64,000 bases of DNA from assembly GCA_039707465.1 (NCBI GenBank), contig CM077645.1:145817503-145881502 (forward strand). Direction: 5' to 3'. This DNA comes from Rhabdophis nuchalis. Its lineage: Eukaryota > Chordata > Lepidosauria > Squamata > Natricidae. A program made the translations under genes and the position numbers. Shown piece by piece: positions 1 through 13,384 of this stretch (positions are counted from its first letter, which is position 1; each line of letters starts with the position of its first letter). The notes below the pieces were generated by a model. That model did no database searches, was not told the DNA's origin, and saw only the letters and a program-made list of their open reading frames with translations.

Positions 1-1568
1 GAAACAGAAATTGACTTTGCTTGTAGGAAGCCAGCAGCTAGTTACCAAATATATGAGACCAGTTACTAAATTCTCAAATCACGATCATGGGACCATGTAC
101 AACGGCCAGAATTTCTAACATGTGATAACTGCCACTTATTCAGCATTATCATAACTTTGAAGGTTCAATGAATGATGGGTTATAACTTGGATTACCTGTG
201 TATTTAATCTGTTCATCTTTCTGACTAACAATAAATAACTTATATCAGGAAAGAGAATTAAAAAGATAAGAATGCAAAGCTGTGAGAAAATACTCTTTTA
301 AAAATACAAGAGACAACTGAATGGGCAATTGAAATAAGATTAATAATGGGAAAATACTTTTGATTATGCTTGTAAAAAGGTATGTTGTGAAGGATATGCC
401 ATGGTATTTAATAAATGGATAGAAATGTAATTATATTACATTTAATATAAATGTACAGATAAAATTTGAAACTCTCGATAGATCATCAAAATCAAATATA
501 AGGAAGGCATATCTCCTGTTATTTCTGATCTAGCCCCGGGTGAGGGGGGAAGCTAGATTAAAATTTATTTAGAAATAGACTAATTATTTGAAAAAGCTTT
601 TTTTTAAAAAAATGTTTAGGAGCAACCGTTTGAAACATGCACAGATTCATCTTATTCTTTAAAACTATATTAGGCCAGTTTCCAAGTTGTGCTGACATCC
701 TACATACTGGTTTTCAAAAAGGACTGTCACCATCAATTTTTCTTTTTTAAGGGATTTTAATTCTTTCAGCATGTTCATATGGTTTTATAAAGCCCCAGAT
801 ACATGGCAAATCCCCTTGGTGTTGTAAGACAAGATTGCTGTTAAAAAATGTTTAGGCTTAGTCAGCTTCTTCTCACCACTGAAGTCATGAGGGACTCTGG
901 GAAATAGTGTTTATACTAAGCTTAAATTGATAGGGCAAGTTTAATGCAATCGGGTCAAAGGTACAACTGCTTAGCTAGTCTCATCAACTGCTCAGGTTTC
1001 AACATCAGTTTATAAGCAAAGGCCTCTAATGATAACATCTGGCTGCTAACTCAGGGACTGCTTTTTTAAATGTCATGATTGAATGTAATTCAATGTGGGG
1101 AGGAGCAAACCTTAAGGGCAGCTTAATTCCTGAATTATATGGTTCCAACTAGATAAGATAGAAATGCCAGGCTTTGATTGATTTCATGACGGTCACCAAC
1201 TCTTTCTTTTTGTATCTAGAGCTTTTTTCTCCCCTGTCACGCAAAGATATTTATGTGAAGTGGGAAATGTACAGAAAGCTTTCCAGCCTTGTAAAAAGGA
1301 CAGCTTGTTGGTGTTTTGAATTTAAAAAAATGTCAAGTCATTTAGTCTTAGTATTCTTAGCACTTAATTAAGAAGCTAAATTCAGAGAGATGATTTTGAA
1401 ACATTTGATAGTATTCAAGCTTAATCAACCCTAGCTGGAAATTAGATTGATCTAGACTATTTTAACCACAAGTCAGAGCCAACTAATTATATTGAATCAG
1501 ATAATTTAGTTTAGAAACAAAAGAAATTTTAGTTGTCTCCATGCTGCTTCAACTATTCTTACCATTTT

Positions 1569-1588
1569 GTGTGTGTGTGTGTGTGTGT
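1569..1588. repeat. (TG)n microsatellite
   Basis: About ten uninterrupted TG dinucleotides. The first 1.85 kb of the window otherwise shows only AT-rich unique sequence with no recognisable gene or mobile element. Confidence 0.95.
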
Positions 1589-1850
1589 ATAAATATAATG
1601 CATACAATAACTCTCAAAGACATGCTCAAACTGCTTTACTAAATGCAATTTACAAGATATGTCCACATTACATTTTATCTCAGTCTTTTTTATTAGTTTT
1701 CTTGCAAGAATGTTTTATATTGGGAGATTTTTCTATTAATTTTGTTGCATGATTCTAAATTGATTTCACGGGAAGCACACACATAATGGTTGTTGCATGA
1801 TATAGTGGCATCATTGCATTTTGGTGCTCACATTATGGTTATGTCCAAAC

Positions 1851-2241
1851 CAGTGGTGCAATTCAGCCGGTTCTATCCGGTTTGGGAAAACTGGTAGCAG
1901 TGGTGGCAGAAGGCTCCACCCACCCACCCAGACGTCATCACCAGAGGTGGGTTCCTACCAGTTTGGACCAGTTCGGTCAAGTAGTTAGTAATTCAGCCTG
2001 CCACACCCCCGAACCGGTTCTCTCGGCAGCACTGTAGGCACTACCATCTTGTTTTTTGCTTCTGTGCATTTTTTAGTACATCAAACGTGCAAAACATGCA
2101 TGCAAAGCATGCTCCTGAGCGAACCGGCAGTAGCAGCAGCCAGAACCCACCCCTGGTCATCATGTCCTGTTTTTGATGCTCTGCACTTGCATGTGCTCAT
2201 ATTTGCAAACTAGTAGCGAAGGTAAGTTGATTTCACCCCTG
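1851..2241. mobile_element. Non-autonomous hAT-type element (outer copy, interrupted)
   Basis: The left end reads CAGTGGTGCAATTCAGCCGG and the right end finishes TTTCACCCCTG, the imperfect inverted ends of the CAGTGGTGGG family that recurs in this window. Eight-base flanks GTCCAAAC (1843-1850) and GTCCTAAC (2242-2249) match at 7 of 8 positions, as expected for a hAT target-site duplication. The copy is split by a younger member of the same family at 1942-2155. There is no coding capacity. The hAT assignment rests on the 8-bp duplication and CAG...CTG ends. Confidence 0.8.
1942..2155. mobile_element. Non-autonomous hAT-type element (inner, nested copy)
   Basis: Begins CAGAGGTGGGTTCC and ends GAACCCACCCCTG, an inverted pair. 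It is flanked by GTCATCAC (1934-1941) and GTCATCAT (2156-2163), 7 of 8 identical. It sits inside the copy at 1851-2241 and is therefore the younger insertion. Confidence 0.85.
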
Positions 2242-2249
2242 GTCCTAAC

Positions 2250-5200
2250 ATATGACTGAAGAAATTCTTAGTTAATTGAATAGGCAAGCCTGTCTGAATT
2301 AACATGTAAAAGCAACCTCTGAAAGAGAAAAATGCATCATATCACAAAAAATATTGTGTTTGTGGGGAACAGAAATTCCATAATACAATACAGGCAAAAT
2401 TAGAAATGCTGGAATCCGAATCAATCAAAAGCACCTTCAGCATGATACTCACATCTCAAAATCATTGACTAGTGCAATGTAAGAATTCATCTCCTTCAAA
2501 CTGAGCTCAGCTCCTAGTGACTTCATAGACACACCTATGTAGCTAACGCCACATAAATTGATGTCGAAAAGCTTAGTTCTGCAAGAAGTAAAGAGTTGCA
2601 TGTTGCCCTTCACTTTAATGATCTACATTAATAGAATAGAACTAGAAATGCATAGCAAAATCAATAGCTTCAGAATTCCAAATGGGTATCTGAAGCCACC
2701 TTACTTTTGCATATCTTTTCATCTCTAAAACGCATTTGTTCCAAATATATAGGGATTTCTATTTATAGTTCAGTCAAAGGTTAGCTTGAGGTATTCCTTT
2801 TTTGTAATATATGCTCATGGTTTAATGCTTACATTACCCATTTACATTCCTTCAAAGAAAGGGTGAAATCTTTTTAAAGCAATAAGAATTATATACATTG
2901 AACTGTTCACAGTATAAACTTTCTTTGAGGATATTAACAAAATCTAAACTACCAACCGTTATGTCGGTGAATCATATTCTGTCCAAGAATGTTTCTTTTT
3001 TAATGCTCATAGTAAAATCCAAATATATCTCTGTATGTCTGGTGATGATATATTTATACACTATATATGTAGGATAAAAGTAACAAATGAACTGAATATT
3101 ATGGAATTAAATTATGTCAGTGCTATTGTAACTATGTTTCCTGCACTCCAGACCATAATTTTGCTAAGTAAAAGCAAGTAGAAAAAGAAAGCTTCTATTT
3201 CGATATAATTATGAATATTTAAAATTAAGCATTTGGTTTCTAAATTAAAGTTTACTTTTTCCTCTCTTCCACACCTCCACAAACCTCTTCACTCCCTCTC
3301 CTATTTGGCAACCGCCACTTACCAGCTTGTGGGCCGTGGACTTGCAGCTGCCTGCCAGCTTTCTTCTAACTTTGGTTGCGGGACATTTGCAGGAGCTTGC
3401 ACACCATAGAATTCACTTAACAGGGATATGCTGTCACTAAGCAATGCAGTTGCTCTTTATGACTGTATCTCTTAGCAATGGAAATTCCAGTGTCAATTGC
3501 CATGATAAGTCAAGGACTATCGGTATTTTATTATTCTATTCTAATCTTCCAGGGGCTTCTGCAGGGACTGGGGCAAAAAAATAATAATCAAGATTTCAGT
3601 TGCAATTACACAAACCTCCACACATTTTTATATCCAACACACGTTAAAAAAGAGAGATGATCTTCAGTCATATAGTCACGGCCATCATGCTGACTGTTTT
3701 AAAACTTTATACCCTGCAGATACTTCTCTTTTAATCACTAGATGGGCATCATTTTTCCTTGAGTTATGTGGAGCCATTCATGCAAGGAAAAAAAATACCA
3801 GTTTCCTCCTTTACTTACTCCTCAAGAATTAATGTGCAGCATCTGATAAAATACTTGGTGACCCATAAACATTTATAATAAATGTTGGCATTCATGGTGC
3901 CACTAGGTTGTTGTGCAAGAGGTACATTTATCCTCAGATACAAACACTGAAGCAATCTGTGACGTGTTCTCCACGAGCTCTTACATTAAACGCAGCGAAG
4001 TTCTGTTTTAAAATATAAATGTTCTGTGGTGATGTTATAAAATGACTCTTTTGAAAAACTGTTTCATGAACATGAATGCATATAGTACGCCAATGCAAAA
4101 AAACACTGAAAGTTAAGCATCTTTGGGCATTTGCAAGAAGCCTGAAGGCTATGCACAGTCACCAGCTAATGGAGCACATTGCAGCCAGCTTCATCCCCAA
4201 TACAGAAGTGTTGATGTGTCCCATTTCCAGTTCAGACATGCTCCAAGCCATTTAGGTTAAATACCTAGAATATAACTGCATAATCACTGCAGTCTGACTT
4301 TCATATTGTGAGCATCACTTTTCCTTAGGCCTAAATTCAGTCATGTGTAGACTGAAGTTAATTATCCTGCTTCAATTATATATGAGCAATTTTAATCCCA
4401 GATGAATTCAGAAGGAGAACCCTTACAAAGATGTATAGTTTTCCAAGTAGGTTGCTATGGGAATCACAATTTGAAGTCAGCCTCTTTTCAAATATTTCTA
4501 CCAGCATTTTTATAACAAAAATTGAATCAGCGAATAACTATAGCCACAACATAGGAACCTCCCTCTGTAAGAAAATATCCACATTACTGCTAATAAATAT
4601 GGATGGAGCATATTGCTCAGGAGGTTCTTGTAAGATCCTCTTGGTTTCATTTTTCTCTCCACACGCATGAAAGTTGTGGAAGTATGAAGTTACATTAACA
4701 AGATAACAGACTGTCTAATGGTCCACTTTCAATCAACCATACAGTGGAGCAAATCATAAATTGTACTATCACTATCAGCTATGGAATTCGTATCATATAA
4801 CAAATTTCTGAACTTTCTAGACTTGTTCAAATAGGCACATAAATGGATAGGAAGGAATGTAATTGGAATAAATTATGAAGTGCTGATTTCTATGCAGTGC
4901 CTCAAACACTTACTTAAGCCATTGTGAATATAAAGCCCCAATGAAATAAGACCAGGTTTCAGCTGAATAATGATGGGTGAAGTTTCTGATAAAAATGGAA
5001 GCACTCATTTATTTAGTATGACTTCTAAAATCTGGATAAAATTATTATACCAGCCCCAGGTTTCTTTCCAACATAGCATCAGAAAGGAAATCCTGTTTTG
5101 GCATAAACTAAAACTTTGGGTTAGTAGCTGTCCCCTGTCTTTTGTATTTAAATCTCAGTTGAAGCTAGGGAACTTTGTAATATCCAAGAGCTGTACTGAA

Positions 5201-5266
5201 AGCAGGATGCGGTTGTGGGTATAGTGTAGGTGTGGGTGAAGCTGCAACATGGTCAAGAGGGTAATA
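2250..5266. other. Intronic sequence, nothing recognised
   Basis: AT-rich intron with only short open frames, none resembling a known protein. Around 3300-3450 there are phrases reminiscent of the element at 5267-5647, too decayed to bound. No splice-flanked exon was seen. Confidence 0.6.
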
Positions 5267-5647
5267 CAGATAGACCTCAACTTACAACAGTTCATTTAGT
5301 GACAGAAGTTACAATGGCACTGAAAAAAGTGAATTATGACCGTTTGTCACACTTACAACCATTGTAGCATTCCCATGATCATGTGATCAAAATTCAGTCA
5401 CTTGGCAGCTGATTCATATTTAATGACAGTCACAGTGTCCCAGGGTTATGTGATCAGCTTTTGCAATGTTCTAACAAGCAAAGTCAATGGGGAAGCTAGA
5501 TATACTTAACAACTATGTTACTGACTTAACAACTGCAGTGATTCATTTAACAACTGTGCCAAGAAAGGTTGTAAAATGAGGCAAAATTCACTTAAGAACT
5601 ATCTCATTTAGCAACATAAATTATGGTCATAAATCGAGGACTATCTG
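5267..5647. mobile_element. MITE with TA target site, Tc/mariner-like (copy 1)
   Basis: The left end reads CAGATAGACCTCAACTTA and the right end TAAATCGAGGACTATCTG, imperfect inverted repeats, each flanked by the dinucleotide TA. A second copy of almost the same length and the same orientation lies at 31793-32181, and the two can be aligned through their whole length (shared blocks such as AGTCAATGGGGAAGC / AGTCAGTGGGGAAGC and AAAATGAGGCAAAA). No coding capacity. The Tc/mariner-like class is inferred from the TA flank only. Confidence 0.7.
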
Positions 5648-6440
5648 TAATATACATATGCAGTACCAAGAGTTTCTGGGTTTTTTCCCAAGTTAGGGAA
5701 GAAAGTATTTTTTTAAAAATGTATTAAGCCTATTTTAAGAACTATGTGTTATTTTTACGGCCCTTTAAAGATAGGAAACCACACTGCCAGTTTTCAGTAA
5801 TTACAGTTGATGGTATATAAGGAACCAATTTGGGATTGGCACAGAGCCCTGGCCCTGTGGGTTACTTACTTTGCTTTATTTTAATCTACATTGTCTTTGC
5901 AGCTACCATTTCAATATCATCTGCATAACCGTATCAGGACAGTATCTTGCAAAAACAAATGGGCAAATATTTTAAATTTGACCATTGTTTTCTGATGAAT
6001 CTTTCATCTTGGGCATTTTTTGCAAATCATTTTTTTTTAAGAAGTGAAGAACATTTTTATTTGGAGTATTTATCCATGATATTTGTTTATGATACCATTG
6101 CTTTCCATTAAGAGTTTGTAGAAATAATTAAATGTATCTGTTACATTTTTAAATGTAAACAATTCAGCAAAGAAGCAGAAGAAGCCAAAAAGAAAAATTC
6201 AGGAAGAAAGAAGTCTTCTATTTTGCAAACTACATAAACTTAAGGGTGTGTTTTTTTTTAATTTAGCAGAATTATCCATTCATTCTTGGTCAAATTGCTG
6301 CAGAAAAGTTCAATAAAATTATGTAACACTGATACTGTAATTGCACAATATTTATTTTAATATTGCTACTATGTGGGTCTTAATTAGGAGCCTGCTAACT
6401 TTTGCTGTGTTTTCTTTTATCAACTTAGAGGATGGATTTA

Positions 6441-6662
6441 TTATTTGATTTTGATTTTATTGGATTTATATACCGCGCCACTCTCCCGGAAGGGACTCGG
6501 GATGGTGCACAGGAAATTAAAACACGAAAAAGACAATACAAAGAATAAATACATCATAAAATCACTAAAATCCTATTAAATTAGATAATACCTGTGCTAA
6601 AATCAATTTAAAACCCCTTATTCACTTAATTTAATTTAAAATTAAATTAAAATTTATTATTA
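6441..6662 (-). mobile_element. CR1/L3-type LINE 3' tail fragment
   Basis: On the minus strand this is the 3' untranslated end of the same LINE family seen at 22626-23540: both share the phrase GGTGCACAGGAAATTAAAA and a preceding CCGGAAGGGACTCGG-like block. No coding part is left. The region continues into A/T-only sequence at about 6630-6670. Confidence 0.75.
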
Positions 6663-6937
6663 ATTTAACTTTTACAAATGTCTCTCTTTTTACTTTAAGT
6701 TTGGCACTAATTATTTTTTGTTCCATTTTGGGCAAACCCCTTAACAAGTTAATAGAATACTTCAAGGATAAAAAGGATCTTCTCCATTGAGAGATCCTGC
6801 TAACAATTCAGATTATATGAGGTTAAATTCAGTTTCCTATTAACTTGGCTGTTTAGCTGTTCCTGCTATTGTACATTAATGGCGTTATAAAGTTATTAAA
6901 GATTCAATTAGAATAATTCTGTCATAAGTGTTCACTT

Positions 6938-7284
6938 GGGGCATGATGGCTCAGTGGCTAAGATGCTGAGCTTGTCAGTCAGAAAGGTCGGCAATTCAGC
7001 AGTTCAACTCCCTAGCGCTGCATAATGGAATGAGCTCCCGTTACTTGTCCCAGCTTCTGCCAACCTGGCAGTTCAAAAACATGTAAAAATGCAAGTAGAA
7101 AAAAAGGAACCACCTTTGGTGGGAAGGTAACAGCATTCCATGCGCCTTTGGCATTCAGTCATGCCTGCCACATGACCACGGAAATGTCTTCAGACAGCAC
7201 TGGCTCTTTGGCCTTGAAACGGAGGTGAGCACTGCCCTAGAGCTGGAAATGACCAGCACGCAAGTGTGGGGAAACCTTTACCTT
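6938..7284 (+). mobile_element. Sauria SINE, full length
   Basis: A tRNA-derived SINE. A box-like TGGCTCAGTGG is near 6947-6957 and a B box-like AGTTCAACTCC is near 7001-7011, giving an internal polymerase III promoter. The body contains the family phrases CCCGTTACTTGTCCCAGCTT and GGAACCACCTTTGGTGGGAA, and the end CCTTTACCTTTA matches the LINE-derived tail of this family. It is bracketed by a perfect 13-bp target-site duplication, TAAGTGTTCACTT, at 6925-6937 and 7285-7297. The family is established in squamates, which makes this the best taxonomic marker in the window. The perfect duplication suggests a fairly recent insertion. Confidence 0.93.
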
Positions 7285-7297
7285 TAAGTGTTCACTT

Positions 7298-9855
7298 AAT
7301 ATTAATATTCACTAATATTCCTGAAAAAATTATTAAGATTTCATTCACATAACATAGCCAGAAAGATATGAAAACCTTATAACTGATTCTGAAAAATGTG
7401 GGTTTATATTAGCTGAATAAATAGCTGAAATACTTAAATTTAAATTAGACAGAAGAAAGGAAAATAACTCTCTACTATTTGCTTTGGGCCCCAAATAAGT
7501 TGAGCAAGAGCATTGTGTAATTTATATAGTACCTCATGTAAAACATATTAATATCCATGCCTCGCTCCTCAGAGGAAGGAGGCTTAGCTACCCATATTAC
7601 GTTATGTACCTTTGAGAGGAATCCACTTACATGCAAGCTTCATGGTTTTGGCTGCCAATTAATAGTATCTATGATTCTTATACCTGATACTTCCCATACC
7701 TTAGAAGAAGAGGAATTCTTCATGGTTAGTATATATATTGTAGCAGTGCTCAGTGTTAACAGCAGTACAAAACCATAGAGGATTAAAGCCTACAAAGAAC
7801 CAGTTAAGTAATCCATTAAGTGTCAGGAAGCAAAAGACACACTGTGAAAATGAGAACTTCAAGGATTCTAAAACTTTCCTACAGTATTAGAAGCACTGCT
7901 AGGTTACTGAATGCAACACATTGCCCTTAATAGTCAGTTCTGTGGCAAAAGGGATTTTTCTTCCAATTATGATTTCCTTGGATCATGTATTCAGCAGTAA
8001 CCAGTTCCATAATACAAGATGGCATTTCATTTCTGTTCTCTAAATTAGCCCCAAGTATGTGAAGTCATGTCTCACTTTATACAAAGTCAAGGCATTTGCA
8101 AAACTCCTACTTTTGGTAACTCCACTTGTCAAGATAGATCAGGAAGGTTGCAAGTGTGAGTGACAAGAGGCAGCAGATCTTTGTAATAAAGATACCTCCA
8201 GCCCTACCTTTCTGGGTAAGAATCAATTCTGCAACAAACATATATAATATTAACATTGCTGCAGCAGTAACTCTAGCCCCTCTCCTATATAATCAGTGTT
8301 TTTGGAATGCTTTTAGGAAACCATATCTATGGTGAGACCAACATTTTAGATCAGTCCTTCAGATAATGTTGGAGTTCATTTCCCATGAGCACATCTCAAC
8401 ATGGGCAGCAGTCATGAGAATTTTACTCCATAAATATCTGGAGGCTCAGAAAGTTTTGGAAGGCTTGGACATATTTTCTAACACTGCTTTTTCAACCATC
8501 TAAACTTGTTATTAGTTAGGATAAAAATTGCCTTAAATAGTAGATAAATATATCTTTAAAAACCTGTTATTTTTTTCTTGATCAATTGCATAATAGACTA
8601 AATACATTTAAAATGAAGGTAGGGCACTCCAGAGAACAATTAAGGGAGTAACATTTTAAGATGCCAAGCAAAATGAAAGATACTTTGCAATTCAATAGGC
8701 AAAGAAACAGCTTTACCAGGTTACTAACAGGTTTACATGGTAAAAGGTAACAGGTTTAGCTTTACAGATAAACCTTACAGTTTGGTTACATCTGTACATT
8801 TAATATTTATCTTCAACAATTAACACTTCTTTATTCATGAAGCAGTGATTCTTCATCAGGAGCACCATTATATACACAATTTATAATTGAAAAAGGTAAG
8901 AAAATGCAGTATCAGGCAAAGATCAATAATGGCAATAAATTTACAAACGTGAGAATTATTACTGCATAATTATTGTAGCTGTTACTTCATAATTTTTTTT
9001 TGCTTAATGTTGTTAAATTGAAAAGGAAAGTTTCCCTCTCTTCATTTGGGTAAAATGTTAAGCATGGTAAAACTTGTCTGCATCATTCCTGCTGCGGGTT
9101 CCACCTTTTTGATTTTGATTTTTTCAATGCATTTACATAATGTATTTTGGATACATTTGTCCACGTCCATAACAAATGTTTGTAGGTACCAAAAAGCCAA
9201 GGTATTGTTCTTATTATTGGAATAGTGATTTGCCGTGTTCTACAAAGAACTGCCAATTGATCATAATCTACAAGAAAGAGTATTGCATTGATACATAACA
9301 AGTAACTTCTTTCTCAATTGTTCCTGTCTGGGCCATTCAGTGGAAAATTAAAATGCCTGTCCTTTGCTTATATCTAAAGGGAAGATGGCAGTCAGGTAAA
9401 TTAAATGAAATAATTCTCTGTCCTAACTTGCACGAAATCTTCTGCGTGGCAGCACTGGCGGAGGGAAGCTAAAGCTAATCCTTTGGGTTGCAGCTCCAGT
9501 GAATACCTAGCCAACTTCTCTTCTCATTGAACTCCTTTGTTTCTTACCTTTTATTTTCAAGTTGGTTGCTATGATGCAATAGTGCTTGGGGAACCTTGGG
9601 TGTGATCATTCTTTGAAAAGGTCACCTCTGGGCCAACTGTACTCTGTCTTACAAATATCTCAATAATGCACTGATTGTCACTGACTAACTGCTTAAGATG
9701 TACATAGTATATCCATTGTTTTTTTTTCTGGGAAATTCTTTCTCTTGAAGCCAGTGAAGGCTTCTTTGATGCAAAGTACAAATATGCTATGTGTACAGTA
9801 GGTCTGTATATAGTAATTGTAAAATATATTCCTATATCAAAAATTGATTTTAAAT
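7298..9855. other. Intronic sequence, nothing firmly recognised
   Basis: AT-rich unique intron. A stretch around 8335-8470 resembles a decayed short inverted-repeat element (it includes GGAGTTCATTTCCCATGAGC), but its ends cannot be fixed. No exon signature. Confidence 0.5.
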
Positions 9856-9859
9856 CACC

Positions 9860-10060
9860 CTTTTCCCCCCCAAATAAGGCCTTTCCAGATAATAAGCCCA
9901 ATTGGGCTTTTGAGGGCTTATTTTAGCGCATGGGCTTTTGAGCCCATGCACTAAAATAAGCCCTTCCCTGAAAATAAGCCTTTCCCTGAAAATATTGCAG
10001 CCATAAGGTGACCACGCTTGGGGGTCAAAATAAATAAATCCCTGTCTTATTTTCAGGGAA
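9860..10060. mobile_element. Short inverted-repeat element with CCCTGAAAATAAG ends
   Basis: Contains several copies of the motif CCCTGAAAATAAG (9963-9995) and its reverse complement CTTATTTTCAGGG near 10045-10058, plus an internal hairpin around GCATGGGCTTTTGAGCCCATGC at about 9926-9947. This is the pattern of a non-autonomous DNA transposon. The left boundary is uncertain. Confidence 0.5.
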
Positions 10061-10629
10061 ACATTGTCAGATATACATAGAGAGGTTAGAAATTTAATTT
10101 TTAAGGCTGTGAACTAAATGGATTAGTTTGACTATCACAAAATTTGCATTGATTAAAAAGCAAATTGATCCTACTTACTAACACTAGCCTCACAGGATGC
10201 TCTACTATCCTACCTTGTTATTGTAATTTTCTCTTAAGCATATAGCTACATTTCCAAGCAAACTACTGGGCTCCAGCTACTTATCTGTTGTATTTTTTAG
10301 TAATGCTTTTGGAACACTTAATTTGCTAGCTTGTAAATATAAATAATAGAAGATGCGGAAGATGCATTCTGCAACACATCAGCTTCACATTTATATCTTG
10401 AACTAAAACAATATTTTTGAACAGTTAGCTTGGACAGTTAAATTCAAATGCTAAAAAGGGACAGAGGAGGAATAATTTTAAAGATGCTGTTCTGGTGAAG
10501 ACCGGAACAGAAAAGCAGTGAAAACCACACCTCTCTTTATCTCCATATAGTGGGGAATCTCTAATAGATTTTGCCAGACAAAGCATATACCAGACAAGCC
10601 CATTTTATAATGGGCCATTGGGGGCGAAA

Positions 10630-11452
10630 TATTGGCCTCCGTGGAGAGGGCGCGCAATTTGGGTGTCCCCCTGGATTCCCGGCTATCCTTGGAGGACCAT
10701 GTGGCAGCCGTTGCCAGGGGGGCGTTTTACCAGGTGCGCCCCTTACTGGATCGGGTTGCCCTCCGCACAGTCACTCAAGCACTCGTGACATCTAGGCTGG
10801 ACTATTGTAACGCTCTCTACATGGGGCTCCCCTTGAGGTGCACTCGGAGGTTACAGCTAGTCCAGAACGCAGCCGCGCGGGTGGTCATGGGAGCCACAAG
10901 GCAGTCCCACATAACACCTCTCCTGCGCGAGCTGCACTGGCTACCTGTGGCCTTTCGGGTGCGCTTCAAGGTGTTAATGACCATCTTTAAAGCGCTCCAT
11001 GGCTCGGGGCCTAGTTACATGCAAGACCGTATCCTGCCCCATACATCCCTTCGACCGATCCGCTCCCATAGAAAGGGCCTTCTCCAGGTGCCATTGGCCG
11101 GGCAATGCCGGTTGGCGACACCCAGGGGAAGGGCCTTCTCTGTGGCGGGCCCAACCCTCTGGAACGGCCTGCCCCCTGAACTCCGTACCACCACAGACCT
11201 CCGCCTTTTCCGCCGGTGTCTTAAAACACATTTGTTCCAACAAGCCGGCCTAGGATAATCACCCGATTTGGACTTTGTAGTTATAAATTTTACTTAGAGA
11301 ATTTTAAAATGTTTTAGCACTGGGTAATTTAATTTAATTGGATTTTAATAATTGATCTATTTATGTACATTGTGTTTTAATTTGCCTGTGCGCCGCCCTG
11401 GGTCCTTTTGTAGGAGAAGGGTGGGGTATAAATTTAATTTAATAAAATATAA
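10630..11452 (+). mobile_element. CR1/L3-type LINE, C-terminal part of ORF2 plus 3' UTR
   Basis: An open frame from 10632 to 11258 (208 codons) reads as the end of a non-LTR retrotransposon ORF2, downstream of the reverse transcriptase palm. Diagnostic phrases are TSRLDYCNALYMGLP, LQLVQNAAARVV, LHWLPVAFRVRFK and the tail FQQAGLG. It is followed by about 190 nt of 3' UTR with GCCGCCCTGGGTCC and an AT-rich tail ending AATTTAATAAAATA. It is 5'-truncated, as most LINE insertions are, lacks the endonuclease and the catalytic YxDD, and so cannot move. The frame being open over 200 codons suggests a young copy. It sits in the GMDS intron in the same orientation as the gene. Confidence 0.88.
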
Positions 11453-13336
11453 GAAAAACTTGTTCCTACAGATAGCTTATGCTATGTCAAATCATGTATG
11501 ATATTTGATATAATTATCAAATTATAGGATAAAATAGCAATTTTCATTTGTCAACATTTGAGCCATGTCATTTAGAACAAAATGTATCTTCCAAAGAGTC
11601 TTCAAAGGTGATTCTATGCAGAGTGCATTGCAGAAGTCTTGTTGGGTGATAGTTAGAGGATAAGTCATAAATATTTCCTGAATGTTTATGAGCAATTATT
11701 CTAGATCAACCGCATAAAGGATAATTTAATTATGACCAAACTCAAGTAAAAGTTCATTGCTGGGCCAAAGTAATTGTGACCTGAGATAAATTTTTAGAGG
11801 AACGGTTGTGAATGGTTGAGGATTTGCTTTTACAAAACCTATGTTTGTGTGGGTGTGCACATATATGTGCATGCATGTATGTGAAACCTGAAGTGTATTA
11901 GAAATTGTTTTGAAAGTTGTTTAAAAGAAATACTTGCATCTTGATTCAAATGCCATTAATTCTACCATTCGGTTAATATTGTATTCACAACTCCAATATT
12001 TCTGTGATAACATTCAATTATTACATAAAGACATAGAAATGATGGATGGAAGTATGCAGATTATATGTAAATTTCTAGATTTATGCAAATGATAACTAAT
12101 AATGTAGCATCATGGTGATTTCAGTTTAGTTCCATGATTGATTAATGGATTTTTAAGAGAAGTAATTGACCAGGCTCTGTCAAAATAGACAGATATGTGC
12201 TACATCTCAAGAAGATACCCATGGGAACCTGTAAGTAGTATAGCTGATTATCTTGAAGTATTTATTTGATTATCATCTTCCTTCCATTTGGTTTTGGTGC
12301 AGAGACAGACTTAATCTTCCTAATGACATGCACCAATTTTTGCAGACCTTATCCATTTACTTCAATCACTCAGTAGTTCACAAGACCTATCAACCCGGCC
12401 ATCACTAATGGGTGATAAAGAGGATAGGGCTGCTTGGCTGAGTTTCTATTCCTACTAGCATGTCACCCCAACCACCAACCCAATTTAGGACACAGAGAGG
12501 AATAATAGTCAAATAGACAGACCTAGAGCTGTAGAGATTATAGGGATATGTCACGAGTAAAGGAGAAAAAACCCTTAACTGTTCATTTTGTATAACCAGT
12601 TTCTATCTTCTATCCAGAAAAACATTGAAAGAAAAAATAATAATCTGACTGAAGCTGAAATATAAACATTCTGGGAGCTGTATTTATAAAATGTTTCTAT
12701 TAAATGTGATTAGCTTGCAAAATTCTATTGGGAGTTTGGCAATAAGCCATAAGGTGTATACCAAGTGACTAAAAAGAGAGAAGTGCTTTGTTTGAAAAGG
12801 GTTTGGATTTCAATGTAATCCCTAAAACAAAGCAAAATACAATAAAACAAAAAGTGGGGGTGGTAACTAGAATTGCATAATTTGCTTCTTAAAAACACTG
12901 AGGTTTGGGGCGAAAGCTAGACAGGTTTGTTTTAAGCCAGTTCAAACTTTTTTGAGAGCTTCATTTCTTCAGGATTATATCTAGTGGGGCTTTTTGCATG
13001 AAATAGGAAAAAAAAAAGATTTGTGGTTTTGATTATTATTAAAAAAATGGATAATAGAAAAAAAAAGTTCCGTTTTTGTAATCATAGAGTTCTGTAAGAG
13101 ATAATTTTGTAGTTGTATTTGGTTCAAAAGAAATCAGAAGCTTCTATATTTGTATTTTGGGGAGGGTTTTTTTTTCTTCTTTTTTAATTCTGCATTGTTT
13201 TGTATTACTTTTATGCTTTCATCAAAACTTTAGTGGGGTAGAGTGTGCAAGATGAGAGCAAAAGAAGACAAGGTTTCCCATTTTTACTTTGACACATCTC
13301 CTTTGTCCTCTTTCTGATACAATCTCCCCTTCTACA

Positions 13337-13384
<48 letters not shown>

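Noticed and set aside
6947..7011. tRNA gene in the Sauria SINE
   Set aside because: A- and B-box-like motifs belong to the tRNA-derived head of the SINE, which has a long non-tRNA body and a target-site duplication.
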